DNA from: an uncultured Blautia sp.
Lineage (GTDB): Bacteria > Bacillota > Clostridia > Lachnospirales > Lachnospiraceae
Direction: 5' to 3'
DNA length: 24,330 nucleotides
NCBI GenBank assembly: GCA_900541345.1
Contig: UQJE01000034.1
Span: 1-24,330 of the forward strand
A model generated the notes under the pieces. It was not told where the DNA came from, did no database searches, and saw nothing but the letters and a program-made list of their open reading frames with translations. Numbering within the stretch: the first letter of the stretch is position 1; each line of letters starts with the position of its first letter. Of the stretch, positions 15,371 through 22,007 are shown piece after piece. A program made the translations under genes and the position numbers.

Positions 15371-16383
15371 AACTTTTGAGCGTGGCAATTCCATGCTATA
15401 ATTCAGAGGCATACATGGAAAAATGTGTGGATTCTCTTCTTGTGGGAGGAGAAGAAGTAGAAATTCTTATTGTAGATGACGGTTCTACTGACAGAACAGC
15501 AGAGATTGCAGATGCCTATGCAGAAAAATATCCCACAATTGTCCGTGCGATTCATCAGGAAAATGGAGGACATGGGGAGGCGGTAAATGCAGGAATCCGA
15601 AACGCCCAGGGACTTTATTTTAAAGTTGTGGACAGTGATGACTGGGTAAATAAAGAGGCGTATGAGAAAATTTTAAGAACACTGGAGGAGCTGCTTCGGG
15701 GACCAAAGACAGTGGATCTTTTTATTAGCAATTTCGTTTACGAAAAACAGGGAGCAACAAGAAAAAAAGTGATGCAGTATCGCCATTGCTTTCCTCAGGG
15801 AGAGGTTTTTGGATGGAGCGACATCGGGCATATGAAGAAGGGAAAATATCTTCTCATGCATTCTATGATCTACAGAACGCAGCTTTTGCAGCAGTGCGGT
15901 CTTGAGCTTCCAAAACATACTTTTTATGTGGATAACCTTTTTGCATATGAGCCTCTCCCCTATGTAAAAAATATGTATTATCTTGATGTGAACTTTTACA
16001 GATATTTTATAGGAAGAGATGATCAGTCTGTAAATGAAAAAGTGATGATTAAAAGGATTGACCAGCAGATTCGCGTAAATAAGATAATGGTAGATGTGTA
16101 TAACAGAGGGAATTTTACAAATAAACGCCTTCGTGCATACATGTTCAGCTATCTTGATATTATCACTACAGTTTCGTCTATCATGCTCATAAGAGCAGAG
16201 ACAGAAGAGGCTTTACAGAAGAAAAAAGAGCTGTTGGAATATATTAAATCAGAGAACCGTGTGCTTTACAGAAAGTTAAGACACAGCCTTTTTGGAAGTG
16301 TCATGAACCTTCCGGGAAAGGGTGGACGGAAAATGTCTGTGGCAGCTTATAAGATTAGTCAGAAGTTTTATGGATTTAATTAA
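15367..16383 (+). CDS. Glycosyltransferase family 2
   Basis: A 338-aa GT-A fold transferase. It opens with LLSVAIPCYNSEAYMEKCV, has the nucleotide-sugar DDGSTD motif (Asp37, Asp38), NGGHGEAVNAG (66-76) and the metal-binding DSDD at 89-92. The C-terminal half (about 230-338) is helical and basic, with no clear membrane helix. It probably adds a sugar to a cell-surface glycan or lipid, but donor and acceptor cannot be read from the sequence. It starts inside the mutY stop (ATGA overlap), an unexpected functional pairing, and is the last gene before a strong terminator. Confidence 0.92.
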   Translation: MKLLSVAIPCYNSEAYMEKCVDSLLVGGEEVEILIVDDGSTDRTAEIADAYAEKYPTIVRAIHQENGGHGEAVNAGIRNAQGLYFKVVDSDDWVNKEAYEKILRTLEELLRGPKTVDLFISNFVYEKQGATRKKVMQYRHCFPQGEVFGWSDIGHMKKGKYLLMHSMIYRTQLLQQCGLELPKHTFYVDNLFAYEPLPYVKNMYYLDVNFYRYFIGRDDQSVNEKVMIKRIDQQIRVNKIMVDVYNRGNFTNKRLRAYMFSYLDIITTVSSIMLIRAETEEALQKKKELLEYIKSENRVLYRKLRHSLFGSVMNLPGKGGRKMSVAAYKISQKFYGFN

Positions 16384-16390
16384 GAAGATA

Positions 16391-16428
16391 AAAATACCGG
16401 GAATCCTGTTTGGGAATCCCGGTATTTT
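16391..16428. terminator. Terminator after the glycosyltransferase, shared with the convergent PAP2 gene
   Basis: A 12-bp perfect outer stem (16391-16402 with 16417-16428), with further pairs inside around one mismatch, carries A runs on the left and T runs on the right. It lies between two convergent genes and can serve both. Confidence 0.9.
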
Positions 16429-16439
16429 GTCGTTCTTAA

Positions 16440-17126
16440 TCAATATTTTTGCTCTCTGTCTGCTTTTGCTTGTGCAAAGAAGGTGTGAATGGATTTCTCA
16501 GTGTTTTTTTCCGGATAAAAAACTATGTATCCGAAAAGCGCAAGGGTGGCGCCCATACATACGTCAATCACAGAATGCTGCTTCAGGAACATAGTGGACA
16601 TGATGATCAATACGGTAAGTATAAGAGAACCATATCGAATGCCGCGGTGTTCTCTGAGCGCCTGACAGTTTGTCAGAGACATATGAATGGCAAGTGAATT
16701 AAATACATGAATGCTGGGAAGAATATTCGTTGGAGTATCTGTAGCATAAAGCATTCTGACAGCATCTGCAAAAACATTGTCCCTTGGGAATTCAGTCGGA
16801 CGAAGATGCTGAATATTGGGATACAGATAAGACACAATCAGAAAAATTGTCATTCCCATCATCAGGTTAAAAATGAGCTGGTAGTATTCATGCTTGTTTT
16901 TATTGAAAAAGATGAAGTAGACTACTGCAAATATCATATAAGGAAACCATAACAGGTATGGGACGATGAAAAATTCGCAGAAAGGAATCATATCATCAAA
17001 TACAGTATGGACTACATTATATGCAGGTACGGTTCTGTTCTCCAGATAGGAGAAGCACATTAAGTAGACAAGACAGTAAACAAGAATGATTAGTCCGTGT
17101 TTATATTTTTTGAAAAATTCAGCCAA
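16440..17126 (-). CDS. PAP2-family membrane phosphatase (inositolphosphotransferase-like)
   Basis: A 228-aa integral membrane protein with about six helices. The catalytic PAP2 parts are NILPSIHVFNS (His140) and LKQHSVIDV (His184, Asp188); the HLRPTEFPRDN stretch at about 107-117 stands where the first PAP2 motif would be. This layout resembles the AUR1/Ipt1-type PAP2 branch more than undecaprenyl pyrophosphate phosphatases. It likely acts on a lipid phosphate, but the substrate is unknown. The start codon is TTG: AAAGGAGG lies seven bases before it, no ATG occurs in frame before residue 23, and the first helix follows directly. Confidence 0.88.
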   Translation of the reverse strand: MAEFFKKYKHGLIILVYCLVYLMCFSYLENRTVPAYNVVHTVFDDMIPFCEFFIVPYLLWFPYMIFAVVYFIFFNKNKHEYYQLIFNLMMGMTIFLIVSYLYPNIQHLRPTEFPRDNVFADAVRMLYATDTPTNILPSIHVFNSLAIHMSLTNCQALREHRGIRYGSLILTVLIIMSTMFLKQHSVIDVCMGATLALFGYIVFYPEKNTEKSIHTFFAQAKADREQKY

Positions 17127-17215
17127 GATATTTCCTCCTTTATTAAAGCGGCAGGCAAAATGCTTTAAAAGGTATTCACTTTGTTATTGATTTATCATAT
17201 CATTCCTGATTCCTT

Positions 17216-17266
17216 TTTACAAATAATTTTTTGTAAATAATCATGAAAAAAGTGTGAAGTCATGAT
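17216..17266. repeat. Inverted repeats in the regulatory region before the response regulator
   Basis: Two inverted repeats lie in the 254-base gap between the divergent PAP2 and regulator genes. TTTACA at 17216-17221 faces TGTAAA near 17232-17237, and ATCATGA (17240-17246) faces TCATGAT (17260-17266) across 13 bases. Both are candidate protein-binding sites serving either gene. Confidence 0.5.
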
Positions 17267-17276
17267 GTAAGAGTGA

Positions 17277-17298
17277 ATTTTACAGAAATTTTACAGAA
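17277..17298 (+). promoter_or_regulatory. Perfect 11-bp tandem repeat, Pho-box-like operator
   Basis: ATTTTACAGAA occurs twice in a row (17277-17287 and 17288-17298), giving two TTTACA hexamers 11 bp apart. PhoB/PhoP-family regulators bind such direct repeats at one-turn spacing. It ends about eight bases before the -35 box, a usual place for activation, and the downstream gene encodes such a regulator, so autoregulation is likely. Confidence 0.65.
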
Positions 17299-17305
17299 CC
17301 TTTCC

Positions 17306-17333
17306 TTTGAATTTAATGTAGCTGTTTTATACT
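17306..17333 (+). promoter_or_regulatory. Promoter of the response regulator gene
   Basis: -10 TATACT at 17328-17333, with a -35-like TTTGAA at 17306-17311 and 16 bp between them. The transcript would begin near 17340, giving a leader of about 40 bases that is mostly the hairpin at 17349-17365. Confidence 0.6.
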
Positions 17334-17348
17334 GTGGCTAATAAAACG

Positions 17349-17365
17349 GCTTCGCGCCGCGAAGC
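17349..17365 (+). other. GC-rich leader hairpin next to the RBS
   Basis: A perfect 7-bp stem, GCTTCGC with GCGAAGC and a 3-base loop, stands out in AT-rich surroundings. It ends three bases before the RBS GGGAGG (17368-17373). No T run follows, so it is not a terminator; it could protect the 5' end or affect ribosome loading. Confidence 0.6.
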
Positions 17366-17380
17366 ATGGGAGGACTGAAG

Positions 17381-18052
17381 ATGATTTATCTGGTAGAAGA
17401 TGATGAAAGTATACGGGAGCTTGTAGTTTATACGTTGAAGAGTCAGGGATTTGAGGCGAAGGGCTTTGAAAAACCTTCTTTTTTCTGGAAGGCAATGGAA
17501 AAAGAAAAGCCGGAGCTTGTTTTGCTGGATATTATGCTTCCTGAGGAAGATGGAATTTCCATATTAAAAAAGCTGAGAATACGTCCGGATACAAGAAAGC
17601 TTCCTGTGATTATGCTGACAGCAAGAGGCAGTGAGTATGATACCGTAATTGGTCTTGACAGCGGCGCAGACGATTATATTACAAAACCGTTTCGCATGAT
17701 GGAACTGATTTCCAGAATCCGCGCTCTTTTAAGAAGAATTGAAGATACCGGTTCCAAAGAATATAAGATAGAAAATCTTTTTGTATCTACAGGACGACAT
17801 GAAGTTCTTGTTGATAAACAGCCGGTAAGTCTTACGCTGAAGGAATATGAAATGCTCTGTCTTCTTTTGAAAAACAGCGGCACAGTGCTTTCCAGAACAC
17901 AGCTTTTAAATCAGATATGGGGATATGAATTTGATGGGGAAAGCAGGACAGTAGACGTACATATCCGTACTTTAAGACAAAAATTGGGGACAGCGGGAAA
18001 TCTTGTGGAAACAGTGAGGGGTGTAGGATATAAAATCGGAGGGAAGGCATAG
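17381..18052 (+). CDS. OmpR/PhoB-family response regulator, no adjacent kinase
   Basis: A 223-aa two-domain regulator. The receiver (1-115) has the acidic pocket Glu6-Asp7-Asp8, phospho-acceptor Asp50 in LVLLDIMLPEEDG, Thr80 and Lys102 in TKPF. The winged-helix domain (about 128-223) ends with SRTVDVHIRTLRQKLG and VRGVGYKI, typical of the family. The start at 17381 has GGGAGG seven bases upstream, placing the conserved IYLVEDD at the N-terminus. PhoB-type genes are usually followed by their kinase, but here a terminator follows at 18075. The upstream TTTACA tandem repeat supports a PhoB/PhoP-like identity, which remains inference. Confidence 0.95.
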   Translation: MIYLVEDDESIRELVVYTLKSQGFEAKGFEKPSFFWKAMEKEKPELVLLDIMLPEEDGISILKKLRIRPDTRKLPVIMLTARGSEYDTVIGLDSGADDYITKPFRMMELISRIRALLRRIEDTGSKEYKIENLFVSTGRHEVLVDKQPVSLTLKEYEMLCLLLKNSGTVLSRTQLLNQIWGYEFDGESRTVDVHIRTLRQKLGTAGNLVETVRGVGYKIGGKA

Positions 18053-18074
18053 ACAAATATAACACACAATATGT

Positions 18075-18118
18075 AAAAAGTTCTGTTGAAATAGCGCTGC
18101 TATTCACAGGACTTTTTT
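18075..18118 (+). terminator. Intrinsic terminator after the response regulator
   Basis: A long imperfect hairpin pairs 18075-18086 with 18106-18117 (one G-T pair). An inner AATAGC/GCTATT stem follows, and the hairpin runs out in a T tract. It separates the regulator from the next promoter. Confidence 0.87.
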
Positions 18119-18126
18119 GCTTTTTG

Positions 18127-18190
18127 TTGCCGGATATGGAAGGGAGATGGTATAATCAGAATAACAGAAAAAGCGATTGATGGGAGGAGG
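18127..18190 (+). promoter_or_regulatory. Promoter and RBS of the membrane protein gene
   Basis: -35 TTGCCG (18127-18132), 18-bp spacer, then an extended -10, TGGTATAAT (18148-18156). The RBS is a double purine block, GGGAGGAGG at 18182-18190, just before the ATG at 18195. It may also serve topB. Confidence 0.75.
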
Positions 18191-18194
18191 CAGT

Positions 18195-18860
18195 ATGGAT
18201 ATTGTAATTGTAGCAGTCTCAACTATTGTTTTTGGGATTTTTTCCAAAGCACTGGTAAATGTCCCGTATATGATATGGGGGATTTTTGACTGGATATTTG
18301 CTGTCACTTTTATTTTATGGCTGCTTTATATGGCGTCTCTCTACGTTGCTGCAAAAATGCAGGATGAAAAAGGGGAAAGAAACTGGAAAATCTTATTAAA
18401 AGCGCTGTTGTTCGGAACGGCGGCAGCATTTGTAAAACTGGGAATTGACGCAGCTGCACAAAAAATAGCGGCAAATCAGGATAATATGATATATGCAGCC
18501 GTAATTATGGAATTGGACATTCTGCTTTTTGGAAGCGCAGCCATGTTGTTTTTATATTTTTTTGCTTCAAAGAAGAAATTCACTTCATGGAATAAATCTT
18601 TAAATGTATATGCAGCAACAGGAGGAGGTATCCTTGCCGTATATCTGGCAGCAGTTTATTATTATCTTTTTAAGATAAAATGGGCGCTGGAACGTTTCAG
18701 CGGGGCAGTACAGGAAGTTGGAACAGAACAGGCAAAATGGAATCTGTCAGTAAAATTTGCCAGAGAATCGGCTGTGATAGGAATGCTGGTATATGTGGCA
18801 TTTTTTATAACACTGTGGCTTGCTTTGAGGAAAGGTTCAGAAGAAGATAAAAAAGCATAA
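18195..18860 (+). CDS. Polytopic membrane protein of unknown function
   Basis: A 221-aa protein with about six predicted membrane segments (about 3-20, 27-52, 70-90, 100-120, 135-158 and 190-212) and a polar loop at about 158-188 containing GAVQEVGTEQAKWN. I recognise no family motif and no conserved charged pair suggesting an enzyme. The start at 18195 follows the strong RBS; an in-frame ATG at 18177 would put the RBS inside the gene. The topB start lies 28 bases after its stop, so the two may be cotranscribed. Confidence 0.75.
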   Translation: MDIVIVAVSTIVFGIFSKALVNVPYMIWGIFDWIFAVTFILWLLYMASLYVAAKMQDEKGERNWKILLKALLFGTAAAFVKLGIDAAAQKIAANQDNMIYAAVIMELDILLFGSAAMLFLYFFASKKKFTSWNKSLNVYAATGGGILAVYLAAVYYYLFKIKWALERFSGAVQEVGTEQAKWNLSVKFARESAVIGMLVYVAFFITLWLALRKGSEEDKKA

Positions 18861-18887
18861 TAAAACATACAAACGAGGTGACAGAAT

Positions 18888-21077
18888 ATGAAATCATTAG
18901 TAATAGCAGAGAAACCTTCTGTGGGAAGGGATATAGCAAGAGTTCTTCACTGCACGCAGAAAGGCAACGGAAGCCTGGAAGGAAAGGACTATGTAGTAAC
19001 CTGGGCGCTGGGACATCTTGTAACACTTGCAGACCCGGAAGAGTACGATAAAAAATATATAAAATGGGAAATGCAGACGCTTCCCATGATGCCGGAAAAA
19101 ACAAAGCTTGTAGTAATCAAGCAGACAGGCAAGCAGTATAATGCGGTGAAAACACAGCTTTTCCGTAAGGACATAAAAGATGTAATTATTGCTACAGATG
19201 CAGGCAGGGAGGGAGAACTGGTTGCCAGATGGATTCTGGAAAAATCAGGATGCAGAAAACCAATTAAGAGACTGTGGATTTCTTCTGTGACAGATAAGGC
19301 GATTAAAGACGGATTTTCCAATCTTAAAGACGGAAGGGCGTACGATAATCTTTACAGGGCAGCAGAAGCGAGAGCAGAGGCGGACTGGCTTGTCGGCATG
19401 AACGGAACAAGAGCGCTTACCTGTAAATATAATGCTCAGCTTTCATGCGGGCGTGTGCAGACTCCCACACTTGCCATTATAGAAAAAAGAGAGGAAGAAA
19501 TCCGTAATTTTAAGCCAAAAGAATATTACAGTGTTACGTTGACTGCTGAAAATGTTCAGTGGACATGGAGAGAAGAAAAGAGTAAAAGCTTTTCTACTTT
19601 TAAGAAAGAGAAGGCGGAGAAAGTACTGGAAGATGTGACAGGAGAGGGACTTCATATTACTTCTGTCGAGACAAAGGCAAAGAAATCATATAGTCCCGGA
19701 CTTTATGACCTTACCACGCTTCAGAGAGAGGCAAACCAGAAATTTGGTTTTTCTGCAAAAGAGACGCTAAATATTATGCAGCGGCTTTATGAAAATCATA
19801 AAGTACTTACTTATCCGAGAACAGATTCCAGATATATTGGAAAAGATGTAGTTCCTACTATCAAGGAGCGTCTTCGTGCCTGTGGAACAGGACCCTATAA
19901 AAAACTGGCGGGAGCTCTTGTAAATAAGCCGGTGCAGGTAAACGGAAGTTTTGTAGATGATAAAAAAGTAAACGACCATCATGCAATTATCCCAACAGAG
20001 CAGTTTGTTCAGCTTGACCATATGACAAATGAGGAGCGGAAAATTTACGATATGGTAGTGAGACGCTTTTTAAGTGTTTTGTATCCGCCATGCGTTTATG
20101 AAGAAGTTACAATGGAGGGAACGGCAGCCGGAAATACGTTTACAGCAAAGGGAAAAATTGTGAAGGAGTCTGGCTGGAAAGCAGCTTATGAAAATGATTT
20201 TGAGGAGCAGGAAGAAAAAGACGGAAGCTTAAAAGATCAGAAGCTTCCGGAGCTTAAAAAGGGACAGTGCTTAAAAATCGAAAAAGCTCTGATTCATACA
20301 GGAAAGACAAAGCCTCCGGCAAGATTTACAGAGGCCACTCTTCTGGGAGCAATGGAAAATCCTGTAAAATATATGGAAAGCAGGAAGGCGGAGGACGTTC
20401 GTACTCTGGGAGAGACAGGAGGACTGGGAACAGTTGCTACAAGAGCGGATATTATAGAAAAGCTCTTTAACAGCTTTCTCATGGAAAAGAAGGGGCAGGA
20501 AATTTATCTTACTTCCAAGGCAAAGCAGCTTCTTTCTCTTGTGCCGGAAGATTTAAGGAAACCGGAGCTTACAGCAGACTGGGAGAGAAAGCTTTCGGAT
20601 ATTTCGAAGGGAAAGATGAAAAAAGCGGATTTTTTACGGGAAATTAAAGCTTATACATGCGAAATCGTAGAGGAAATAAAAGGTGGGGAGAAAACCTTCC
20701 GACATGACAACCTCACAAATAAAATCTGCCCGCAGTGTGGAAAACGTCTTCTTGCAGTAAACGGAAAAAACAGCAAGATGCTTGTCTGTCAGGACAGAGA
20801 GTGCGGATACAGAGAGACGATTTCAAGAACAACAAATGCACGTTGTCCCAAGTGCCATAAGCGTATGGAAATGTATGTAAAGGGAAAAGAAGAAACCTTT
20901 GTGTGCGTCTGCGGATATAAAGAGAAGCTTTCCGCTTTCCAGGCAAGGAGGGAAAAGGAAGGTGCAGGCGTAAATAAACGCGATGTGCAGAAATATATGC
21001 GCCAGCAGCAAAAAGAAGCAAAAGAACCGGTAAATAATGCCTTTGCCCAGGCTTTGGCAGGAATCAAACTGGATTAG
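18888..21077 (+). CDS. topB: DNA topoisomerase III (type IA)
   Basis: Type IA topoisomerase that passes single strands and resolves replication or recombination intermediates. The 729-aa protein has the TOPRIM domain (1-150) with Glu8 in IAEKPSVG and the metal site DAGREGE (104-110). The active-site Tyr309 lies in VLTYPRTDSRYI, and LSCGRVQTPTLA (186-197) and HAIIPTE (about 364) are also visible. The C-terminus has two four-cysteine zinc modules beginning at about residues 614 and 653, and a basic tail. Length and zinc tail suit chromosomal clostridial TopB; conjugative elements also carry TopB, but no transfer genes are nearby. GAGGTGA lies six bases before the start. Confidence 0.97.
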   Translation: MKSLVIAEKPSVGRDIARVLHCTQKGNGSLEGKDYVVTWALGHLVTLADPEEYDKKYIKWEMQTLPMMPEKTKLVVIKQTGKQYNAVKTQLFRKDIKDVIIATDAGREGELVARWILEKSGCRKPIKRLWISSVTDKAIKDGFSNLKDGRAYDNLYRAAEARAEADWLVGMNGTRALTCKYNAQLSCGRVQTPTLAIIEKREEEIRNFKPKEYYSVTLTAENVQWTWREEKSKSFSTFKKEKAEKVLEDVTGEGLHITSVETKAKKSYSPGLYDLTTLQREANQKFGFSAKETLNIMQRLYENHKVLTYPRTDSRYIGKDVVPTIKERLRACGTGPYKKLAGALVNKPVQVNGSFVDDKKVNDHHAIIPTEQFVQLDHMTNEERKIYDMVVRRFLSVLYPPCVYEEVTMEGTAAGNTFTAKGKIVKESGWKAAYENDFEEQEEKDGSLKDQKLPELKKGQCLKIEKALIHTGKTKPPARFTEATLLGAMENPVKYMESRKAEDVRTLGETGGLGTVATRADIIEKLFNSFLMEKKGQEIYLTSKAKQLLSLVPEDLRKPELTADWERKLSDISKGKMKKADFLREIKAYTCEIVEEIKGGEKTFRHDNLTNKICPQCGKRLLAVNGKNSKMLVCQDRECGYRETISRTTNARCPKCHKRMEMYVKGKEETFVCVCGYKEKLSAFQARREKEGAGVNKRDVQKYMRQQQKEAKEPVNNAFAQALAGIKLD

Positions 21078-21096
21078 ACAGAAAGGAAGGAATAAT

Positions 21097-21765
21097 ATGC
21101 GACGCAATGTTTCGCTAGAAGAAATTTCTGATGGAAAATTATATGGATTAAACGATATGGTAAAGGCAGATTGTCAGGATTGTAAGGGCTGCTGTGACTG
21201 CTGTACAGGAATGGGGGATTCTGTTATTTTGGATCCTCTGGATGTACACAGACTTTCTGTGAATCTTGGGAAAACTCCGGAAAAGCTTATGGAAAAAGAG
21301 CTGGTGCTTGGAGTGTCAGACGGAAATATTCTGCCGCACCTTTCTATGGAAGGAAAAGAGGAGAAGTGTGTGTTTTTAAATCAGGAGGGAAGATGCTCTA
21401 TACACAGCTTTCGCCCCGGTTTTTGCCGCCTGTTTCCTCTTGGAAGATATTATGAAAATGGAAGCTTTCAGTATATTCTTCAGATTCATGAGTGCAAAAA
21501 GCAGAACAGAAGTAAGATAAAGGTGAAAAAATGGATTGATACGCCGGATATAAAGCAGTACGAGCAGTTTGTGTCAGACTGGCATTATTTTCTTCTTGAT
21601 ATACAGGAGGTTCTTTATGAAACAGAAGACAGCACGCTTATTAAAAATCTGAATATGTATGTAGTGAGCCGCTTCTATTTAACACCGTATGACAGAGAAA
21701 AGGATTTTTATGAGCAGTTTTATGAAAGACTGAAGGAAGGAAAAGCGCTTCTTTCTCTTCGCTGA
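21097..21765 (+). CDS. CxxCxxCC metal-binding family protein (YkgJ-like)
   Basis: A 222-aa soluble protein with the cysteine cluster CQDCKGCCDCC (Cys26, 29, 32, 33, 35, 36). A second group follows, CVFLNQEGRC, the stretch GFCRLFPLGRYY, and HECKK. This is the zinc/iron-chelating CxxCxxCC family, found widely and often linked with a metal or iron-sulfur centre; its biochemical role is poorly known. The start at 21097 has AAGGAAGG six bases upstream. It begins 19 bases after topB with no terminator between, so the pair is probably cotranscribed. Confidence 0.88.
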   Translation: MRRNVSLEEISDGKLYGLNDMVKADCQDCKGCCDCCTGMGDSVILDPLDVHRLSVNLGKTPEKLMEKELVLGVSDGNILPHLSMEGKEEKCVFLNQEGRCSIHSFRPGFCRLFPLGRYYENGSFQYILQIHECKKQNRSKIKVKKWIDTPDIKQYEQFVSDWHYFLLDIQEVLYETEDSTLIKNLNMYVVSRFYLTPYDREKDFYEQFYERLKEGKALLSLR

Positions 21766-21841
21766 GCAGAATGAAACACATACATTATTTTGACAATGAG
21801 AGAGAAGTGTTGGAAATAAAAATAGTGAAATACAGAAAAAA

Positions 21842-21874
21842 TAATTGCATAATACGAAGAGTAATTGTATAATA
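21842..21874 (+). promoter_or_regulatory. Promoter of the aldehyde oxidoreductase operon, with a 13-bp direct repeat
   Basis: -35 TTGCAT (21845-21850), 17-bp spacer and perfect -10 TATAAT (21868-21873). The sequence TAATTGYATAATA occurs twice, at 21842-21854 and 21862-21874, exactly 20 bp apart with one mismatch. Transcription should start near 21880, right where the structured leader begins. Confidence 0.82.
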
Positions 21875-21880
21875 TAGACA

Positions 21881-21965
21881 AAACAATCCGAGTCTTTTCA
21901 GAGGGAAAAGACCGATGGGTATTGTCCTGTGAATCAATGCCTCCCGTGTTTGGAAAGGATTGGAA
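21881..21965 (+). promoter_or_regulatory. Probable Moco/Tuco riboswitch (MOCO RNA motif)
   Basis: A compact folded leader between the promoter and an enzyme that needs a molybdopterin-type tungsten or molybdenum cofactor. P1 pairs 21884-21889 with 21957-21962. A second stem pairs 21892-21899 with 21905-21912 (8 bp, 5-base loop). A third pairs 21918-21924 with 21935-21941 around a 10-base loop. A mini-hairpin pairs 21942-21944 with 21952-21954. The unpaired or core blocks TCCGAG, CGATGGGTATTG, TGCCTCCCGTG and TTTGGAAAGGA match my memory of the MOCO RNA consensus. The short form, with little room for an extra stem, resembles versions proposed to sense the tungsten cofactor. I could not run a covariance search. 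Confidence 0.82.
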
Positions 21966-22007
21966 TATAACATCCAAAACTTTGTTTTCAGAAAGGAGGC
22001 TCTTATT

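Noticed and set aside
18888..21077. topB as a mark of an integrated conjugative element
   Set aside because: No transfer, integrase, relaxase or attachment-site signals are seen nearby, and base composition matches the neighbours.
21790..21822. TTGACA at 21790-21795 as the main aor promoter
   Set aside because: No acceptable -10 lies at 16-18 bp; the TTGCAT/TATAAT pair at 21845-21873 is far better placed.
21960..22007. Upstream in-frame ATG for the aldehyde oxidoreductase at 21960
   Set aside because: It lies inside P1 of the leader RNA and has no proper RBS; the ATG at 22008 follows AAAGGAGG and begins the conserved N-terminus.
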